A stretch of 64,000 nt of DNA from Vulcanococcus sp. (GTDB lineage Bacteria; Cyanobacteriota; Cyanobacteriia; PCC-6307; Cyanobiaceae). A program made the position numbers and the translations under genes. This document shows, piece after piece, positions 16,389 through 25,313 of the stretch. How positions within the stretch are numbered: position 1 is the first letter of the stretch; each line of letters begins with the position of its first letter. The notes below the pieces were generated by a model that saw nothing but the letters and a program-made list of their open reading frames with translations, was not told the origin of the DNA and did no database searches. Location: contig JAHUZV010000009.1 in assembly GCA_019264575.1 (NCBI GenBank), positions 24,298 through 88,297 of the forward strand, written 5' to 3'.

Positions 16389-17339
16389 TCAGGTTCCGCC
16401 GAGCAGGGCAGCCAGAAGGGCCTGCTGGGCATGCAGGCGGTTTTCGGCCTGATCAAAGATGCGGCTGCTGCTGCCCTCCATGGCGCCAGCGCTGATCTCC
16501 AGGCCGCGATAAGCGGGAAGGCAGTGCAGCACGATCGCCCGCGGATCGGCTTCAGCCACGAGCTCTTCGTTGAGGCACCAGCCGCTGAAGGCGGCTTCGC
16601 GGGCGGCTTTCTCATCCTCTTGGCCCATGGAGGCCCACACATCGGTGTAGAGGGCATGGGCACCGCGCACGACAGCCACCGGCTCATGCACCACCTCGAT
16701 GCTGCAGCGGGTTCCTGCGAGTTGGCGGGATTGCTCGAGCACCCCGGCATCCGGTTCATAGCCCTGCGGGCAGCCCACCCGCACATTCACCCCCAGCAGG
16801 GCACCACAGAGCATCAGCGAGTGGGCCACGTTGTTGCCATCGCCCACGTAGGCGAGGGTGAGCCCAGCGAGTTCGCCAAAGGCTTCCTGCAGGGTGAGGT
16901 AATCGGCCAGGGCCTGGCAGGGGTGCTCGAGATCGGTGAGGGCGTTGATCACCGGAATCGAAGCCCAATGGGCGTAGTCGGCTAGCTCTTCCTGGGCAAA
17001 GGTGCGGATCGCCAGGGCATCCACATAGCGGCTGAGCACGCGGGCGGTGTCTGCCACCGGCTCCCCGCGGCCCACCTGGCTCACCTGAGGATTGAGATCG
17101 ATGGTTTGCCCGCCCAGCCGTGCCATTGCCACGGTGAAGCTCACCCGGGTGCGGGTGGAGGCCTTGCTGAAGATCAGGCCGAGGCTGCGGCCAGCGAGAT
17201 CGATGCGGGTGCGGCCTGCTTTGAGATCAGCCGCGAGCTGCAGCAGCGCGGCGGTCTGCTCGGCCGTGGTGTCGGTGGAGGAGAGAAAGTCGCGCCCTTT
17301 CAGCTCCGCCAAGGCTGGGTAGCCGCTGCTGGCAGCCAT
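16389..17339 (-). CDS. argF: Ornithine carbamoyltransferase
   Basis: Makes citrulline from ornithine and carbamoyl phosphate in arginine biosynthesis. The 316-residue protein has the carbamoyl-phosphate site SKASTRTRVSF, LSRYVDALAIRTF, the HPCQALADYLT motif, the ornithine-binding DVWASMGQE and the active-site HCLPAYRGLEI. All are intact and length is normal. It begins MAASSGYPALAELKGRDFLS. It lies downstream of ftsH in the same direction, separated by a terminator hairpin. Confidence 0.96.
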   Translation of the reverse strand: MAASSGYPALAELKGRDFLSSTDTTAEQTAALLQLAADLKAGRTRIDLAGRSLGLIFSKASTRTRVSFTVAMARLGGQTIDLNPQVSQVGRGEPVADTARVLSRYVDALAIRTFAQEELADYAHWASIPVINALTDLEHPCQALADYLTLQEAFGELAGLTLAYVGDGNNVAHSLMLCGALLGVNVRVGCPQGYEPDAGVLEQSRQLAGTRCSIEVVHEPVAVVRGAHALYTDVWASMGQEDEKAAREAAFSGWCLNEELVAEADPRAIVLHCLPAYRGLEISAGAMEGSSSRIFDQAENRLHAQQALLAALLGGT

Positions 17340-17414
17340 CGGCCTTTCTTCAAAGAACCCTTATCCGGGATCACGGGCCCCTTCGTCAAGGGTTTGGCCC
17401 TGTGGTGCCATATG

Positions 17415-17461
17415 AAAAGCGCCCAGAACTGGATATCCGTGGATATCGAGCTCTGGGCGCT
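17415..17461 (-). terminator. Terminator-like hairpin after ftsH with an internal GGATATC motif
   Basis: The arms AGCGCCCAGA (17418-17427) and TCTGGGCGCT (17452-17461) pair perfectly. On the minus strand the hairpin is followed by TTTTC. The 24-nt apical part holds GGATATCCGTGGATATC (17431-17447), which is itself able to fold and which recurs near 44759. Confidence 0.75.
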
Positions 17462-17499
17462 GCGGTGAAGCTGTCCTGCCAGCGGGGAGGCGAGGCTGA

Positions 17500-19380
17500 T
17501 CAGGCGATCGCCACAGCCTCCTCGGGCATCACGCTGCTGGCCAGGAGATCCTTGAGGTCGTCGCCCTCGATCACCTCCTTCTCGAGGATCTGCTGGGAGA
17601 TGCTCTCCAGCAGCTCACGGTTGTGGTTGAGGATCGAGAGGGCTCGGTCGTGGGCGCGATCCACCAGGGTGCGCACCTCCTTGTCGATCGCCTGAGCTGT
17701 GGCATCGCTCACCACGCGGCGCGGGTTGTTGCCGCCCCCGAGGAACCGGCTACCGCCCTGCTTGTCGTAGGCGAGAGGGCCGAGCACATCACTCATGCCG
17801 TAGGTGCCCACCATCTGCTCGGCAATGTCGGTGGCGCGCTGTAGGTCGTTGGCGGCGCCGGTGGTGACGGCACCAAACACGATCTCCTCAGCGCTGCGGC
17901 CGCCCAGCAGCGTGGCGATCTGACCTTCCAGGTCCTCCTTGGAATTGAGGAAGCGCTCTTCAGTGGGCAGCTGCAGGGTGTAACCCAGGGCGGCCATGCC
18001 GCGGGGCACGATCGAGATCTTCGCCACCTTGCTGCCGCCGGGCATCAGGTGACCAACAATCGCGTGGCCCACTTCGTGATACGCCACCACCTTCTTTTCA
18101 TCGGGCTGCAGCACGCGGCTCTTTTTCTCGAGGCCGGCCACCACGCGTTCAATCGCTTCGTTGAGGTCGCCCTGCTCCACAGAGGTGCGCTTGCTCCGTG
18201 CTGCCAGCAGCGCTCCCTCATTCACCAGGTTGGCCAGGTCGGCACCGGCGAAGCCACTGGTGGCCTGGGCGATCTTGTCGAGATCCACCCCCGGGGCCAG
18301 CTTCACCTTGCGGGCATAGATGTCGAGGATCGTCTTGCGGCCGGAGAGGTCGGGGCGATCCACCAGCACCTGACGGTCGAAGCGACCGGGGCGCAGCAGA
18401 GCGGCATCCAGGGTTTCGGGCTGGTTAGTGGCCGCCAGCACGATCACCGGTTTGTCTTTGGCGGCAAAGCCGTCCATCTCGGTGAGCAGCTGGTTGAGGG
18501 TCTGCTCGCGCTCGTCGTTACCGCCAACGACACCCATGGAGCCAGCACGGCTCTTGCCGATGGCATCGAGTTCGTCGATGAAGATGATGCAGGGGGCCTT
18601 CTTCTTGGCCTCTTCAAACAGATCGCGGACGCGGGCTGCACCGGCGCCCACGAACAGCTCCACAAACTCCGAGCCGCTGATGATGAAGAAGGGCACGCCG
18701 GCTTCACCGGCAACTGCTTTGGAGAGCAGTGTTTTGCCGGTGCCAGGAGGGCCCACCAGCAGAACGCCTTTGGGAATGCGGGCGCCAATGGCGGTGTAGC
18801 GCTCGGGGGTCTTGAGGAAATCAACGATCTCGGTGAGTTCCTGCTTGGCCTCATCCACGCCGGCCACATCGGCAAAAGTGACGCGCGATTCCTCATCGGG
18901 CACGTACACCTTCGCCTTGCTCTTGGTGAAGCTCAGCGCACCTTGGGCCCCACCCATGGAGCGGCGGGCGAAGAACTGCAGCACCAGGATGAAGATCAGC
19001 GGCGGCACGATCCAGCTCAGGGCCGTGGTGATGAAGCTGGGCTTCTGAGGCGGTGCCGCGGCGAATTCAACGCCGTGCTCTTCCAGCCGCTTCGGCAGAT
19101 CCATGTCGAAGATCGGCGTGGTGGCCAGCACGCTCGGGGCGCCTTCCGCCGGGGCCTCCTTCAGCTCGTAGCGGATTTGCTCTTGGGTGATGTAGGCGCG
19201 GCGCACGTTGCCGTCGTCCACCTGGCTCACGAACAGCGAGTAGGGGACGCGCGGCACCTGCTGCATGCCTTGATTGGGCAGGAAGCTGCTCACCAGCAGC
19301 AGCACCCCAAAACCGATCAGCACCAGGTTCACGATGCCGAAGCGACGATTCGGAGGCGTGTCGTCCTTACGGATAGGCAT
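17500..19380 (-). CDS. ftsH: ATP-dependent zinc metalloprotease FtsH
   Basis: Membrane AAA protease for quality control; in cyanobacteria FtsH paralogues remove damaged photosystem II D1 protein and regulate other factors. The 626-residue protein has TM1 at about residues 18-36, an extracytoplasmic domain, TM2 at about 118-137, Walker A GPPGTGKT, Walker [14 protein letters not shown], the second region of homology ([20 protein letters not shown]) and the zinc site HEVGH. HEVGH for HEAGH is a mild variant. Which FtsH paralogue (1-4) this is cannot be fixed without alignment. Monocistronic by layout. Confidence 0.95.
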   Translation of the reverse strand: MPIRKDDTPPNRRFGIVNLVLIGFGVLLLVSSFLPNQGMQQVPRVPYSLFVSQVDDGNVRRAYITQEQIRYELKEAPAEGAPSVLATTPIFDMDLPKRLEEHGVEFAAAPPQKPSFITTALSWIVPPLIFILVLQFFARRSMGGAQGALSFTKSKAKVYVPDEESRVTFADVAGVDEAKQELTEIVDFLKTPERYTAIGARIPKGVLLVGPPGTGKTLLSKAVAGEAGVPFFIISGSEFVELFVGAGAARVRDLFEEAKKKAPCIIFIDELDAIGKSRAGSMGVVGGNDEREQTLNQLLTEMDGFAAKDKPVIVLAATNQPETLDAALLRPGRFDRQVLVDRPDLSGRKTILDIYARKVKLAPGVDLDKIAQATSGFAGADLANLVNEGALLAARSKRTSVEQGDLNEAIERVVAGLEKKSRVLQPDEKKVVAYHEVGHAIVGHLMPGGSKVAKISIVPRGMAALGYTLQLPTEERFLNSKEDLEGQIATLLGGRSAEEIVFGAVTTGAANDLQRATDIAEQMVGTYGMSDVLGPLAYDKQGGSRFLGGGNNPRRVVSDATAQAIDKEVRTLVDRAHDRALSILNHNRELLESISQQILEKEVIEGDDLKDLLASSVMPEEAVAIA

Positions 19381-19465
19381 GCGCAGGCAGCCGGAATGGC
19401 TTCCAAACTAGGGGTCACCCACGGACCCGGTGGTGGGTGAGAACCGAACGGGAGCCGCTCTGGTC

Positions 19466-20131
19466 GTGTGTGGTCGCTATTCCCTTACTGCACGCCTTGA
19501 TCAACTGCTGCCGCGCTTGCAGGGTGCGTTGCCGCTGGGTTTGGAGCAGTACTACGCCCCGCGTGGGCTAATCGCCCCGGGTGAACCGGTGCTGGCGCTG
19601 CGCCAGGAGCACGGGGCACTGCAGCCGGCCCTGATGCTCTGGGGCCTGCTGCCGGAATGGAGCAAAGACCCGTTGGCGGGCCCAAGACCCTTCAATGCCC
19701 GCGCTGAAACCGTGGCGGAGAAGGCCAGCTTTCGCGGCGCTTGGCGCCACCGGCGTTGCCTGCTGCCCGCCGATGCGTTTTTCGAGAAGGGCCACCGCAT
19801 CCACCGCCGTGATGGTGATCTGTTCTGGTTGGCCGGCATCTGGGATCGCTGGATCGGCCCGGATGGCAGCGAGGTGGAGAGCTGTTGCGTGCTCACCACC
19901 TCGCCCAATGCCCTGGTGGCTCCACTGCACAACCGGATGCCCGTGATCGTGCCGGATGGCCTCGAGCAGGCCTGGCTGGAAACCAAGGATGGCCCTGGCC
20001 TGCGGGCCCTCGAGCCGCTGCTGCAGGGCTGGGATCCGGGATGGTGGACCGCCGAGCCGCCGGCGCAGCGTGCCAAGCGATCCCAGTTCAGCTCAGAGCA
20101 GTTGCCGTTGTTTCCCAGCCCTCCACAATGA
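19466..20131 (+). CDS. yedK: SOS response-associated peptidase / abasic-site crosslink protein (YedK/HMCES family)
   Basis: These proteins form a thiazolidine crosslink between Cys2 and abasic sites in single-stranded DNA, shielding them. The start is set by biology: Cys must be residue 2, so the GTG at 19466 giving M-C-G-R-Y-S-L is correct and the longer frame from 19430 is not. Other conserved residues are present: the Asn in FNARAETV, the Glu of FFEKGHR and the His of PLHNRMPVIV. The length is 221 residues. The stop overlaps the K+ channel start (ATGA). No LexA box was seen in front of it although lexA is 4.4 kb away. Confidence 0.92.
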   Translation: MCGRYSLTARLDQLLPRLQGALPLGLEQYYAPRGLIAPGEPVLALRQEHGALQPALMLWGLLPEWSKDPLAGPRPFNARAETVAEKASFRGAWRHRRCLLPADAFFEKGHRIHRRDGDLFWLAGIWDRWIGPDGSEVESCCVLTTSPNALVAPLHNRMPVIVPDGLEQAWLETKDGPGLRALEPLLQGWDPGWWTAEPPAQRAKRSQFSSEQLPLFPSPPQ

Positions 20132-20901
20132 CGCCATCTGGGTCAGCGTTGATCGTGCAAGCAGCGCACACGCGTCGCCGTCATCACGGTTATGTGAGCC
20201 TGCTGATCACCTGCCTCGGGGTGTTGGTCTGCTTGATGCTGCCCCGTGGCTTGCGGCAGCTCGCGGCGATCGGCTACTTGGCACTGCCGCTGGTGTTGAT
20301 CAGTTCCCTGGGGATGCCGATCGATGAGGGGCGCTGGCCGACGCTCCGCAGGCATGGGTTCCGGTTGCTCGGCTTCGTCACTTGGGTGGCGTCGTTGGTT
20401 TGGTACCTCACGCCGCTCTCGCAAACGAGCACCGGAGTGCCGCTGTTGGTGCTTTGGAGCGTGCTGGTGATGTGGAGCTGTGAACGCCTCATCCGCAATC
20501 TGGCAAAGGAACGCCAGATCAATCGGGAGGTGTTGCTCGGCGCCCTGGCCGGTTACCTGCTGCTCGGGTTGGGGGCTGGGCTGTTGTTTAGTGCCCTGGA
20601 AACGGTGGTGCCTGGCAGCTTCATCACCACCCGCACCAGCCCGGGGCCTGTGCTGCGCCCCCATGGAAGCGGGCTCAACCCTGCCAATCCGGTGTGGGCG
20701 TTGGACTTCGTCGAGCTCAACTATTTCGCGTTCGTCACCCTCACAACCACGGGCTACGGCGACATTCACCCCGTCACGGCTCAGTCACAGATGGTGTGCG
20801 TGATGGTGGCGATCGCCGGCACGATCTATCTGGCGATGGTGATGGGTTTGTTGATCAGCCGCTACACCGCTCGCGGCGTGGAGGACGATCTGGAGCTCTA
20901 G
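20128..20901 (+). CDS. Two-pore-domain-type potassium channel subunit
   Basis: A 257-residue membrane protein with several hydrophobic segments. A re-entrant pore loop carries the K+ selectivity filter TLTTTGYGDIHP, followed by a last helix (VCVMVAIAGTIYLAMVMGLL), the Ion_trans_2 architecture. Four preceding hydrophobic segments make a voltage-sensor-like or scaffold region without obvious S4 arginine repeat. No RCK domain is attached. The ATG at 20128 overlaps the yedK stop. The 3' end overlaps the ribD stop from the other strand by 4 bp. Confidence 0.9.
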   Translation: MTPSGSALIVQAAHTRRRHHGYVSLLITCLGVLVCLMLPRGLRQLAAIGYLALPLVLISSLGMPIDEGRWPTLRRHGFRLLGFVTWVASLVWYLTPLSQTSTGVPLLVLWSVLVMWSCERLIRNLAKERQINREVLLGALAGYLLLGLGAGLLFSALETVVPGSFITTRTSPGPVLRPHGSGLNPANPVWALDFVELNYFAFVTLTTTGYGDIHPVTAQSQMVCVMVAIAGTIYLAMVMGLLISRYTARGVEDDLEL

Positions 20902-21977
20902 AGCTCCAACTCCCAGAGCCAGTCGGCCCCAAGTTGCTGCAGCTGCAGCGTTTGCCAGGGCTGCGCTTGGTTCACATCTACCAACTCCAGATCACCCAAG
21001 GGGGTGCGAGCCGGTTCGCCGCCCAGCAGCTTGGGGGCCAGCACCGCTGCGAGCTGCTGCACGCAGCCTTGGCGCAGCGCTGCCGCCGCCAGCTCTGGCC
21101 CGCACTCCCACAGCACTTGATTGCAGCCGCGCTGCCCCAGGCGCTCCATCAGCTCCAGCGGTTCACAGCGCTCGAGCACTAGGCGCTCTACTCCGGCGGC
21201 ATCCAGTTGTAAGCGGCGGCTGGCGGGGGCGTCGTAGCCATGCGCCACCAGGGTTGGCGCGGTGTCCTGGTTCCAGAGTTGGGCTTCGGTGGGTAAATCC
21301 AGCGTGCGGCTGATCACCACCCGCAGGGGCTCGGGGGTGCGCTGGCCGCGGCTGGTGAGCAGCGGATTGTCGGCGCGCACCGTGCCGCCCCCCACGATCA
21401 CCGCATCGCAGCGGCTCCGCAGTTGATGCACCCAGCCCCGTGCTGCTGGCCCCGAGATCCACTGGCTGGAGCCGTTGGGCAGGGCTGTGCGGCCATCGAG
21501 GCTCATCGCCCACTTGAGCAGCCCCAGCGGGCGGCTGTGTTCCACCCGGTGGATGAAGGCGCGGTTGAGCTGGCGGGCTTCGGCCTCGCACACCCCCACG
21601 ATCACGTCGATGCCTGCGCTCTGCAGCTGGGCGATGCCACCTCCGGCCACCCGCGGGTCGGGATCGCGCATCGCCACCACCACGCGCGCCACACCCGCGG
21701 CGACCAAGGCCTCACTGCAGGGAGGGGTGCGGCCGTGATGGCAGCACGGCTCAAGCGTGACGACTGCGGTGCCGCCACGGGCGCGCTCACCGGCCTGACG
21801 CAGCGCGTGCACCTCCGCGTGGGGCGATCCGGCCCGCTGATGAAAGCCCTCGCCCACCAGTTGGCCGTTGGCATCCAGCACCACACAACCCACCAGGGGA
21901 TTGGGACTGGTGCGGCCGTTGCCAAGGGCGGCCAGTTGCAGCGCCCGCTGCATCCAAGGGCGCCAGGGGGCGCTCAT
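20898..21977 (-). CDS. ribD: Bifunctional riboflavin biosynthesis deaminase/reductase
   Basis: Catalyses deamination and then side-chain reduction of the pyrimidine intermediate in riboflavin synthesis. The N-terminal deaminase domain (about 1-145) has the zinc motifs SPHAEVHAL and EPCCHHGRTPPCSE. The C-terminal reductase domain (about 150-359) has KWAMSLDGRTALPNG, ISGPAARGWVHQLR and VIVGGGTVRADNPLLT. The ATG at 21977 overlaps the stop of the DUF3122 gene (ATGA), which decides the start over a GTG 30 bp upstream. FAD synthesis gene ribF is 13 kb away. Confidence 0.95.
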   Translation of the reverse strand: MSAPWRPWMQRALQLAALGNGRTSPNPLVGCVVLDANGQLVGEGFHQRAGSPHAEVHALRQAGERARGGTAVVTLEPCCHHGRTPPCSEALVAAGVARVVVAMRDPDPRVAGGGIAQLQSAGIDVIVGVCEAEARQLNRAFIHRVEHSRPLGLLKWAMSLDGRTALPNGSSQWISGPAARGWVHQLRSRCDAVIVGGGTVRADNPLLTSRGQRTPEPLRVVISRTLDLPTEAQLWNQDTAPTLVAHGYDAPASRRLQLDAAGVERLVLERCEPLELMERLGQRGCNQVLWECGPELAAAALRQGCVQQLAAVLAPKLLGGEPARTPLGDLELVDVNQAQPWQTLQLQQLGADWLWELEL

Positions 21978-22477
21978 CCCTCGCGCCAGCTGGGCAGGCT
22001 GCGCCATTCACCCACCACAAAGGGCGGCACCGGCAGCTCGACAAAAACCCCCGGTAGCTCCAGCCGCAGCGGCCGGTTCTGGTGCAAATCGGCCAGCAGG
22101 GGGCTGAGGTTGAACTCGGCAGCGGCATCCCGGCCGTCGGCCACCAGCTTGGGATTGGCGGTGGTGATGTCGTCGAGCGTCCAGGTGCCCCGGCCGGAAT
22201 GCACGATCAACGAGGTGGGGTGATCGAGGCGCACCTTGCCGGGATAGCCCACGATCCGCAGAGTCACCGGCCCGCCAGGAGGGCCAGTGCGGTAGGCCAC
22301 GGCCTGCCAGCTCTGGTAGTCGAGATCCCGCAGGCTCTCGAGGCTGCGCACCACCTCCTGGCCGTTTTCATCCGGGTGGGCATGCACCTGGGCCCAGGCC
22401 GGCTGCAGCGGAGTGAACAGCAGCAGGGCTCCGGCCAAACAGGCCAGCAGCCCCCGAACGAGTGAACCTGATGCCAT
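21974..22477 (-). CDS. DUF3122 family exported protein
   Basis: A 167-residue cyanobacteria-specific protein of unknown function. A signal peptide spans about residues 1-29 (LVRGLLACLAGALLLFTPLQ to AWAQ). The mature domain contains ESLRDLDYQSWQAVAYR, PVTLRIVGYPGKVRLDHPTS and GTWTLDDITTANPKL, as in DUF3122. It is predicted periplasmic or lumenal. The ATG at 22477 is favoured because it starts the signal peptide. It overlaps ribD by 4 bp and follows the GH116 gene by 41 bp. Confidence 0.83.
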   Translation of the reverse strand: MASGSLVRGLLACLAGALLLFTPLQPAWAQVHAHPDENGQEVVRSLESLRDLDYQSWQAVAYRTGPPGGPVTLRIVGYPGKVRLDHPTSLIVHSGRGTWTLDDITTANPKLVADGRDAAAEFNLSPLLADLHQNRPLRLELPGVFVELPVPPFVVGEWRSLPSWREG

Positions 22478-22518
22478 AGAGCTGCAGATCTGGCGTTCAG
22501 CGTATGGAACGGAGCGGG

Positions 22519-25029
22519 TCAGCTTCGCTCTGCACCCGGAATTGGCAGCCAGTTGGTGTGGGTGGCCCACACTCCCCAGATGGCCATCGCCCGCAGGTAG
22601 TGGCAGGCGCGGAAGGTGTTCACCGCCGTGATCGCTTCGGGGGTGCGGAACTGCAGACCGCCGCCATACACCTGATCCACCACCGCCGAGGTGATCGCCA
22701 GGGCGGTGGGGGTGTCACCCATGAGGCGGTAGTAGCTGGCGATGCCGAAGTTGATGCCGGTCCACACCTCGAGTGGGTGGGTGCCGTTGGGATCGAGGGG
22801 GGTGCCGTCGCGCCGCAGGCCATTGGCCACGCCGAGCTTGCCGCCTTCAAAGGCTTCAAAGCAGGCTTCCTTCACCGCCTTGAGCGTGCTGCGGCTGTTG
22901 GTTTCGCTCACCACGGCGGGCAGCCCCAGCAGGCGGGCATAGAAATCACCGCAGAGCTGATCGGCCATCACCACAGGGGTGCCGCTCTCGGCGTCAATGT
23001 CGTAGTACTCGCCGTTCCAGAGCAGCGTGTCGAAATTGGCGCGCGATTGCTCCAGCCAGCTGCTGAAGGTGCGCTGTTCGCTGGCGGTGTCGAGTCCGGT
23101 GCTGAGCTGGAGTTGTTGGGCAATCGCCAAGGCGGCTTCCAGGGCGGCGATCCAGAGGGCGCCGCAGTAGGCGCTCACTCCCTTGAGCGGCCAGTCGTCG
23201 AAGGTTTGATCGGGCGCGCCGCCGTTGTCGGGCAGGCCGTCGTTGTTGGCGTCAAAGGTTTTCAGGTAGTGGAGTGCTTCCACGGCCGCCGGCCAGCACT
23301 CCGCCAGGAAGTTGATGTCTTCGCCGTTGGGCGCCAGCTTGAAGGTGCGCCACACCTGCAGCACGTAGTCGCTGGCCAGGTCTTTCCAGAGGTTGCAGTC
23401 TTGGTAAGCGGTGTAGTTGGTGGCATCCCAGGGCCGCTCGTTCGGTGCGCCTAGGTCGTGGGGGGTGGCGCCTTTCACCTTGCGGGCCGCTTCCACCCGC
23501 CCTTTGCCCTGGGTGAAATACCAACCAATCGGCCGTGGCGTGGCATCGGCGGCGGGAATGGCTCGGGCAAAGCTGCGCAGCACGGCCTTATCGAGCTCGG
23601 GCCAGAGTTGCAGCAGCGCCAGTGAGCCGTAGAGGCGCACATCGAGGCTTTCGTACCAGGCGTAGTCGAGGCACTCGAGCACGCCGAAGCGGCCATAGGG
23701 ATCCTCTCTCGATGCCGCGCTCCAGAGGCTGCCGCCACTGCAGAGGTCGTAGAGCTCGTTGAACAGGGCCATCCGCAGCGCTTCGGGTAGATCGCTGCGC
23801 TCGAGCACCGGCTGCTGCCAAGCCTCGATCTGATCACGCCAGCTGCGCCAGTCGCGCAGGCCCTCGGCGGCGATGGCGGCGGCCTTGTTGGCGCTGGCGC
23901 CAAAGAAATCGGTGTAGCGGCGCGGGGCGCTGGTGCCTGTGGCGAAAGCCGTGACGGGCAGATCCCAGCTGATCACCACCGGGATCTCGATGCTCTGGCC
24001 GGGCTCCAGCCGGCACTGCACCGCCATGGCTGCACTGGCGGGATCGGCGGCACCGCTGCGGCGGTCGTTGTTGCTGTCGGGGATGGAGCCATCGCGGCTG
24101 AAGGTGCCCCAGATCTCGCTGCCATCGCCGTGGGGATTCCAGCGGCTGCAGCGCTGGATGCGCACCCCGGGTTGCTGCGTGGTGGCAATGCACCACTGGC
24201 CTTCACCTTCTGCAACCGGTTGGGAGACGTCTCCTTCCAGCAGCACGCCTTTGAGGGAGCCATCGTCGACCCAGCGGTTGCGATGCCCTTCGCTCTTGCC
24301 GATCGCCGGGGCGTAGTTGTGCTCCGGGCTGCCGTCATCACGGAAGTACACCTCGGCGGAGGAATCGGTGTTGGTGAACCAGCCGGTGGTGTTGCGCCAG
24401 CTGAGCAGCAGCGAGAGATCGAGGGGTTTGCGGGTGGGGTTGCGCAGGGTCCACACAAACACCGCCAGCGGGTAGCTGGTCTGCTGGTAGTTGCCCGGCA
24501 GGATCGGGCTGAAGGCCTGACAGCTCACCTCCGCGTCGTAGACGCCCTGGTAGTGACTCCAGCTGAGGGGATAGCGAGCTGCATAGGTGCCCGTGGTGCG
24601 ATCGGGGCTGCTGGCGGGATACCAGTTCCAGCTCGGCAGGGGCTCAGCAGCCTCAGGGCGGGAGGCATCGCGCTCCGGCTTCACCGCCAGGGCATGGGCG
24701 CGGCTCTGCTTGCCGTTGCTCTCAAACAGCGCGAACTGGCAGTCGGGCAACACGCCGAACCAGTGCTCGCCGCCATCGAGATGCCAGAGGTTGAAGTTGC
24801 CATCCGGAGCTCGCCCGATGCAGCCGGCGCCAAAGCCCCCCAGGGGCATGCCGTGGTTGGGGCCGTCGTCGAGGTTGCTGGCGTAGCGAACGGTGTAGGG
24901 CTTCTGCCAGCCCAGACCCATGGGGCGGCTCCAGCTGGCCTGTGGTGGCTGCCAGGTGGATGTGGTGGCGCGGCCCAGCCCCTTGCGACGCAGCAGAGAT
25001 TTCAGGGCAGACAGGCCGAAGCGCGCCAT
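22519..25029 (-). CDS. GH116 family glycoside hydrolase (GBA2-like)
   Basis: A predicted cytosolic beta-glucosidase/glucosylceramidase-like enzyme, 836 residues, of the family containing human GBA2. The N-terminal beta domain has LGWQKPYTVRYASNL, PNHGMPLGGFGAGCIGR and ALFESNGKQ. The catalytic (alpha/alpha)6 domain (about 400-830) shows SLWSAASREDPYGRFGVLEC, YGSLALLQLWPELDKAVLR, the DNNGLPDNGG-type segment with PDQTFDDWPLKGVSAYCG (general-acid Asp region), LLWNGEYYD and the WTGINFGIASYYRLMG end. No signal peptide is evident. The natural substrate in cyanobacteria is unclear; glucosylglycerol-type or glycolipid substrates are possible. Confidence 0.9.
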   Translation of the reverse strand: MARFGLSALKSLLRRKGLGRATTSTWQPPQASWSRPMGLGWQKPYTVRYASNLDDGPNHGMPLGGFGAGCIGRAPDGNFNLWHLDGGEHWFGVLPDCQFALFESNGKQSRAHALAVKPERDASRPEAAEPLPSWNWYPASSPDRTTGTYAARYPLSWSHYQGVYDAEVSCQAFSPILPGNYQQTSYPLAVFVWTLRNPTRKPLDLSLLLSWRNTTGWFTNTDSSAEVYFRDDGSPEHNYAPAIGKSEGHRNRWVDDGSLKGVLLEGDVSQPVAEGEGQWCIATTQQPGVRIQRCSRWNPHGDGSEIWGTFSRDGSIPDSNNDRRSGAADPASAAMAVQCRLEPGQSIEIPVVISWDLPVTAFATGTSAPRRYTDFFGASANKAAAIAAEGLRDWRSWRDQIEAWQQPVLERSDLPEALRMALFNELYDLCSGGSLWSAASREDPYGRFGVLECLDYAWYESLDVRLYGSLALLQLWPELDKAVLRSFARAIPAADATPRPIGWYFTQGKGRVEAARKVKGATPHDLGAPNERPWDATNYTAYQDCNLWKDLASDYVLQVWRTFKLAPNGEDINFLAECWPAAVEALHYLKTFDANNDGLPDNGGAPDQTFDDWPLKGVSAYCGALWIAALEAALAIAQQLQLSTGLDTASEQRTFSSWLEQSRANFDTLLWNGEYYDIDAESGTPVVMADQLCGDFYARLLGLPAVVSETNSRSTLKAVKEACFEAFEGGKLGVANGLRRDGTPLDPNGTHPLEVWTGINFGIASYYRLMGDTPTALAITSAVVDQVYGGGLQFRTPEAITAVNTFRACHYLRAMAIWGVWATHTNWLPIPGAERS

Positions 25030-25056
25030 GGGGCAGCAGAAGGTGCCGCCAGCTTG

Positions 25057-25308
25057 TCAGAGCTTGCTGGTTGGCGCCTCTCCCCCCACTTCCTGATCCA
25101 CCAGGGCATCGAGGGTGACAGCTGAGCGCACCAGCGCTTGGTAGCGCTGCACCACGCGCCGGTTGCGCTCGAGCCAGCCGGCGGGGTTGCCTTGGGCGGC
25201 GGCCAGGCTGCCGGTGTGATCGCCATTGAGCAGATCGAGTTCGCTCTGTTGGTGGATCAGGGCCACCACCAGTTCGTGGATGCGCTGGCGGCGATCGGCG
25301 TAAGACAT
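25057..25308 (-). CDS. Conserved-looking 83-residue protein, unknown function
   Basis: Not recognised. A soluble, helical protein beginning MSYADRRQRIHELVVALIHQ, with Glu/Asp/Arg-rich faces and the segment NPAGWLERNRRVVQRYQALV. There are no cysteines or membrane helices. It starts 5 bp after the AI-2E-family permease stop and ends 27 bp before the GH116 start, so it is in the same run of genes as the GRRM locus. Confidence 0.72.
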   Translation of the reverse strand: MSYADRRQRIHELVVALIHQQSELDLLNGDHTGSLAAAQGNPAGWLERNRRVVQRYQALVRSAVTLDALVDQEVGGEAPTSKL

Positions 25309-25313
25309 CAACT

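Noticed and set aside
18049-19440. 463-residue open frame opposite ftsH
   Set aside because: Complement of a highly conserved AAA protease; typical high-GC antisense shadow.
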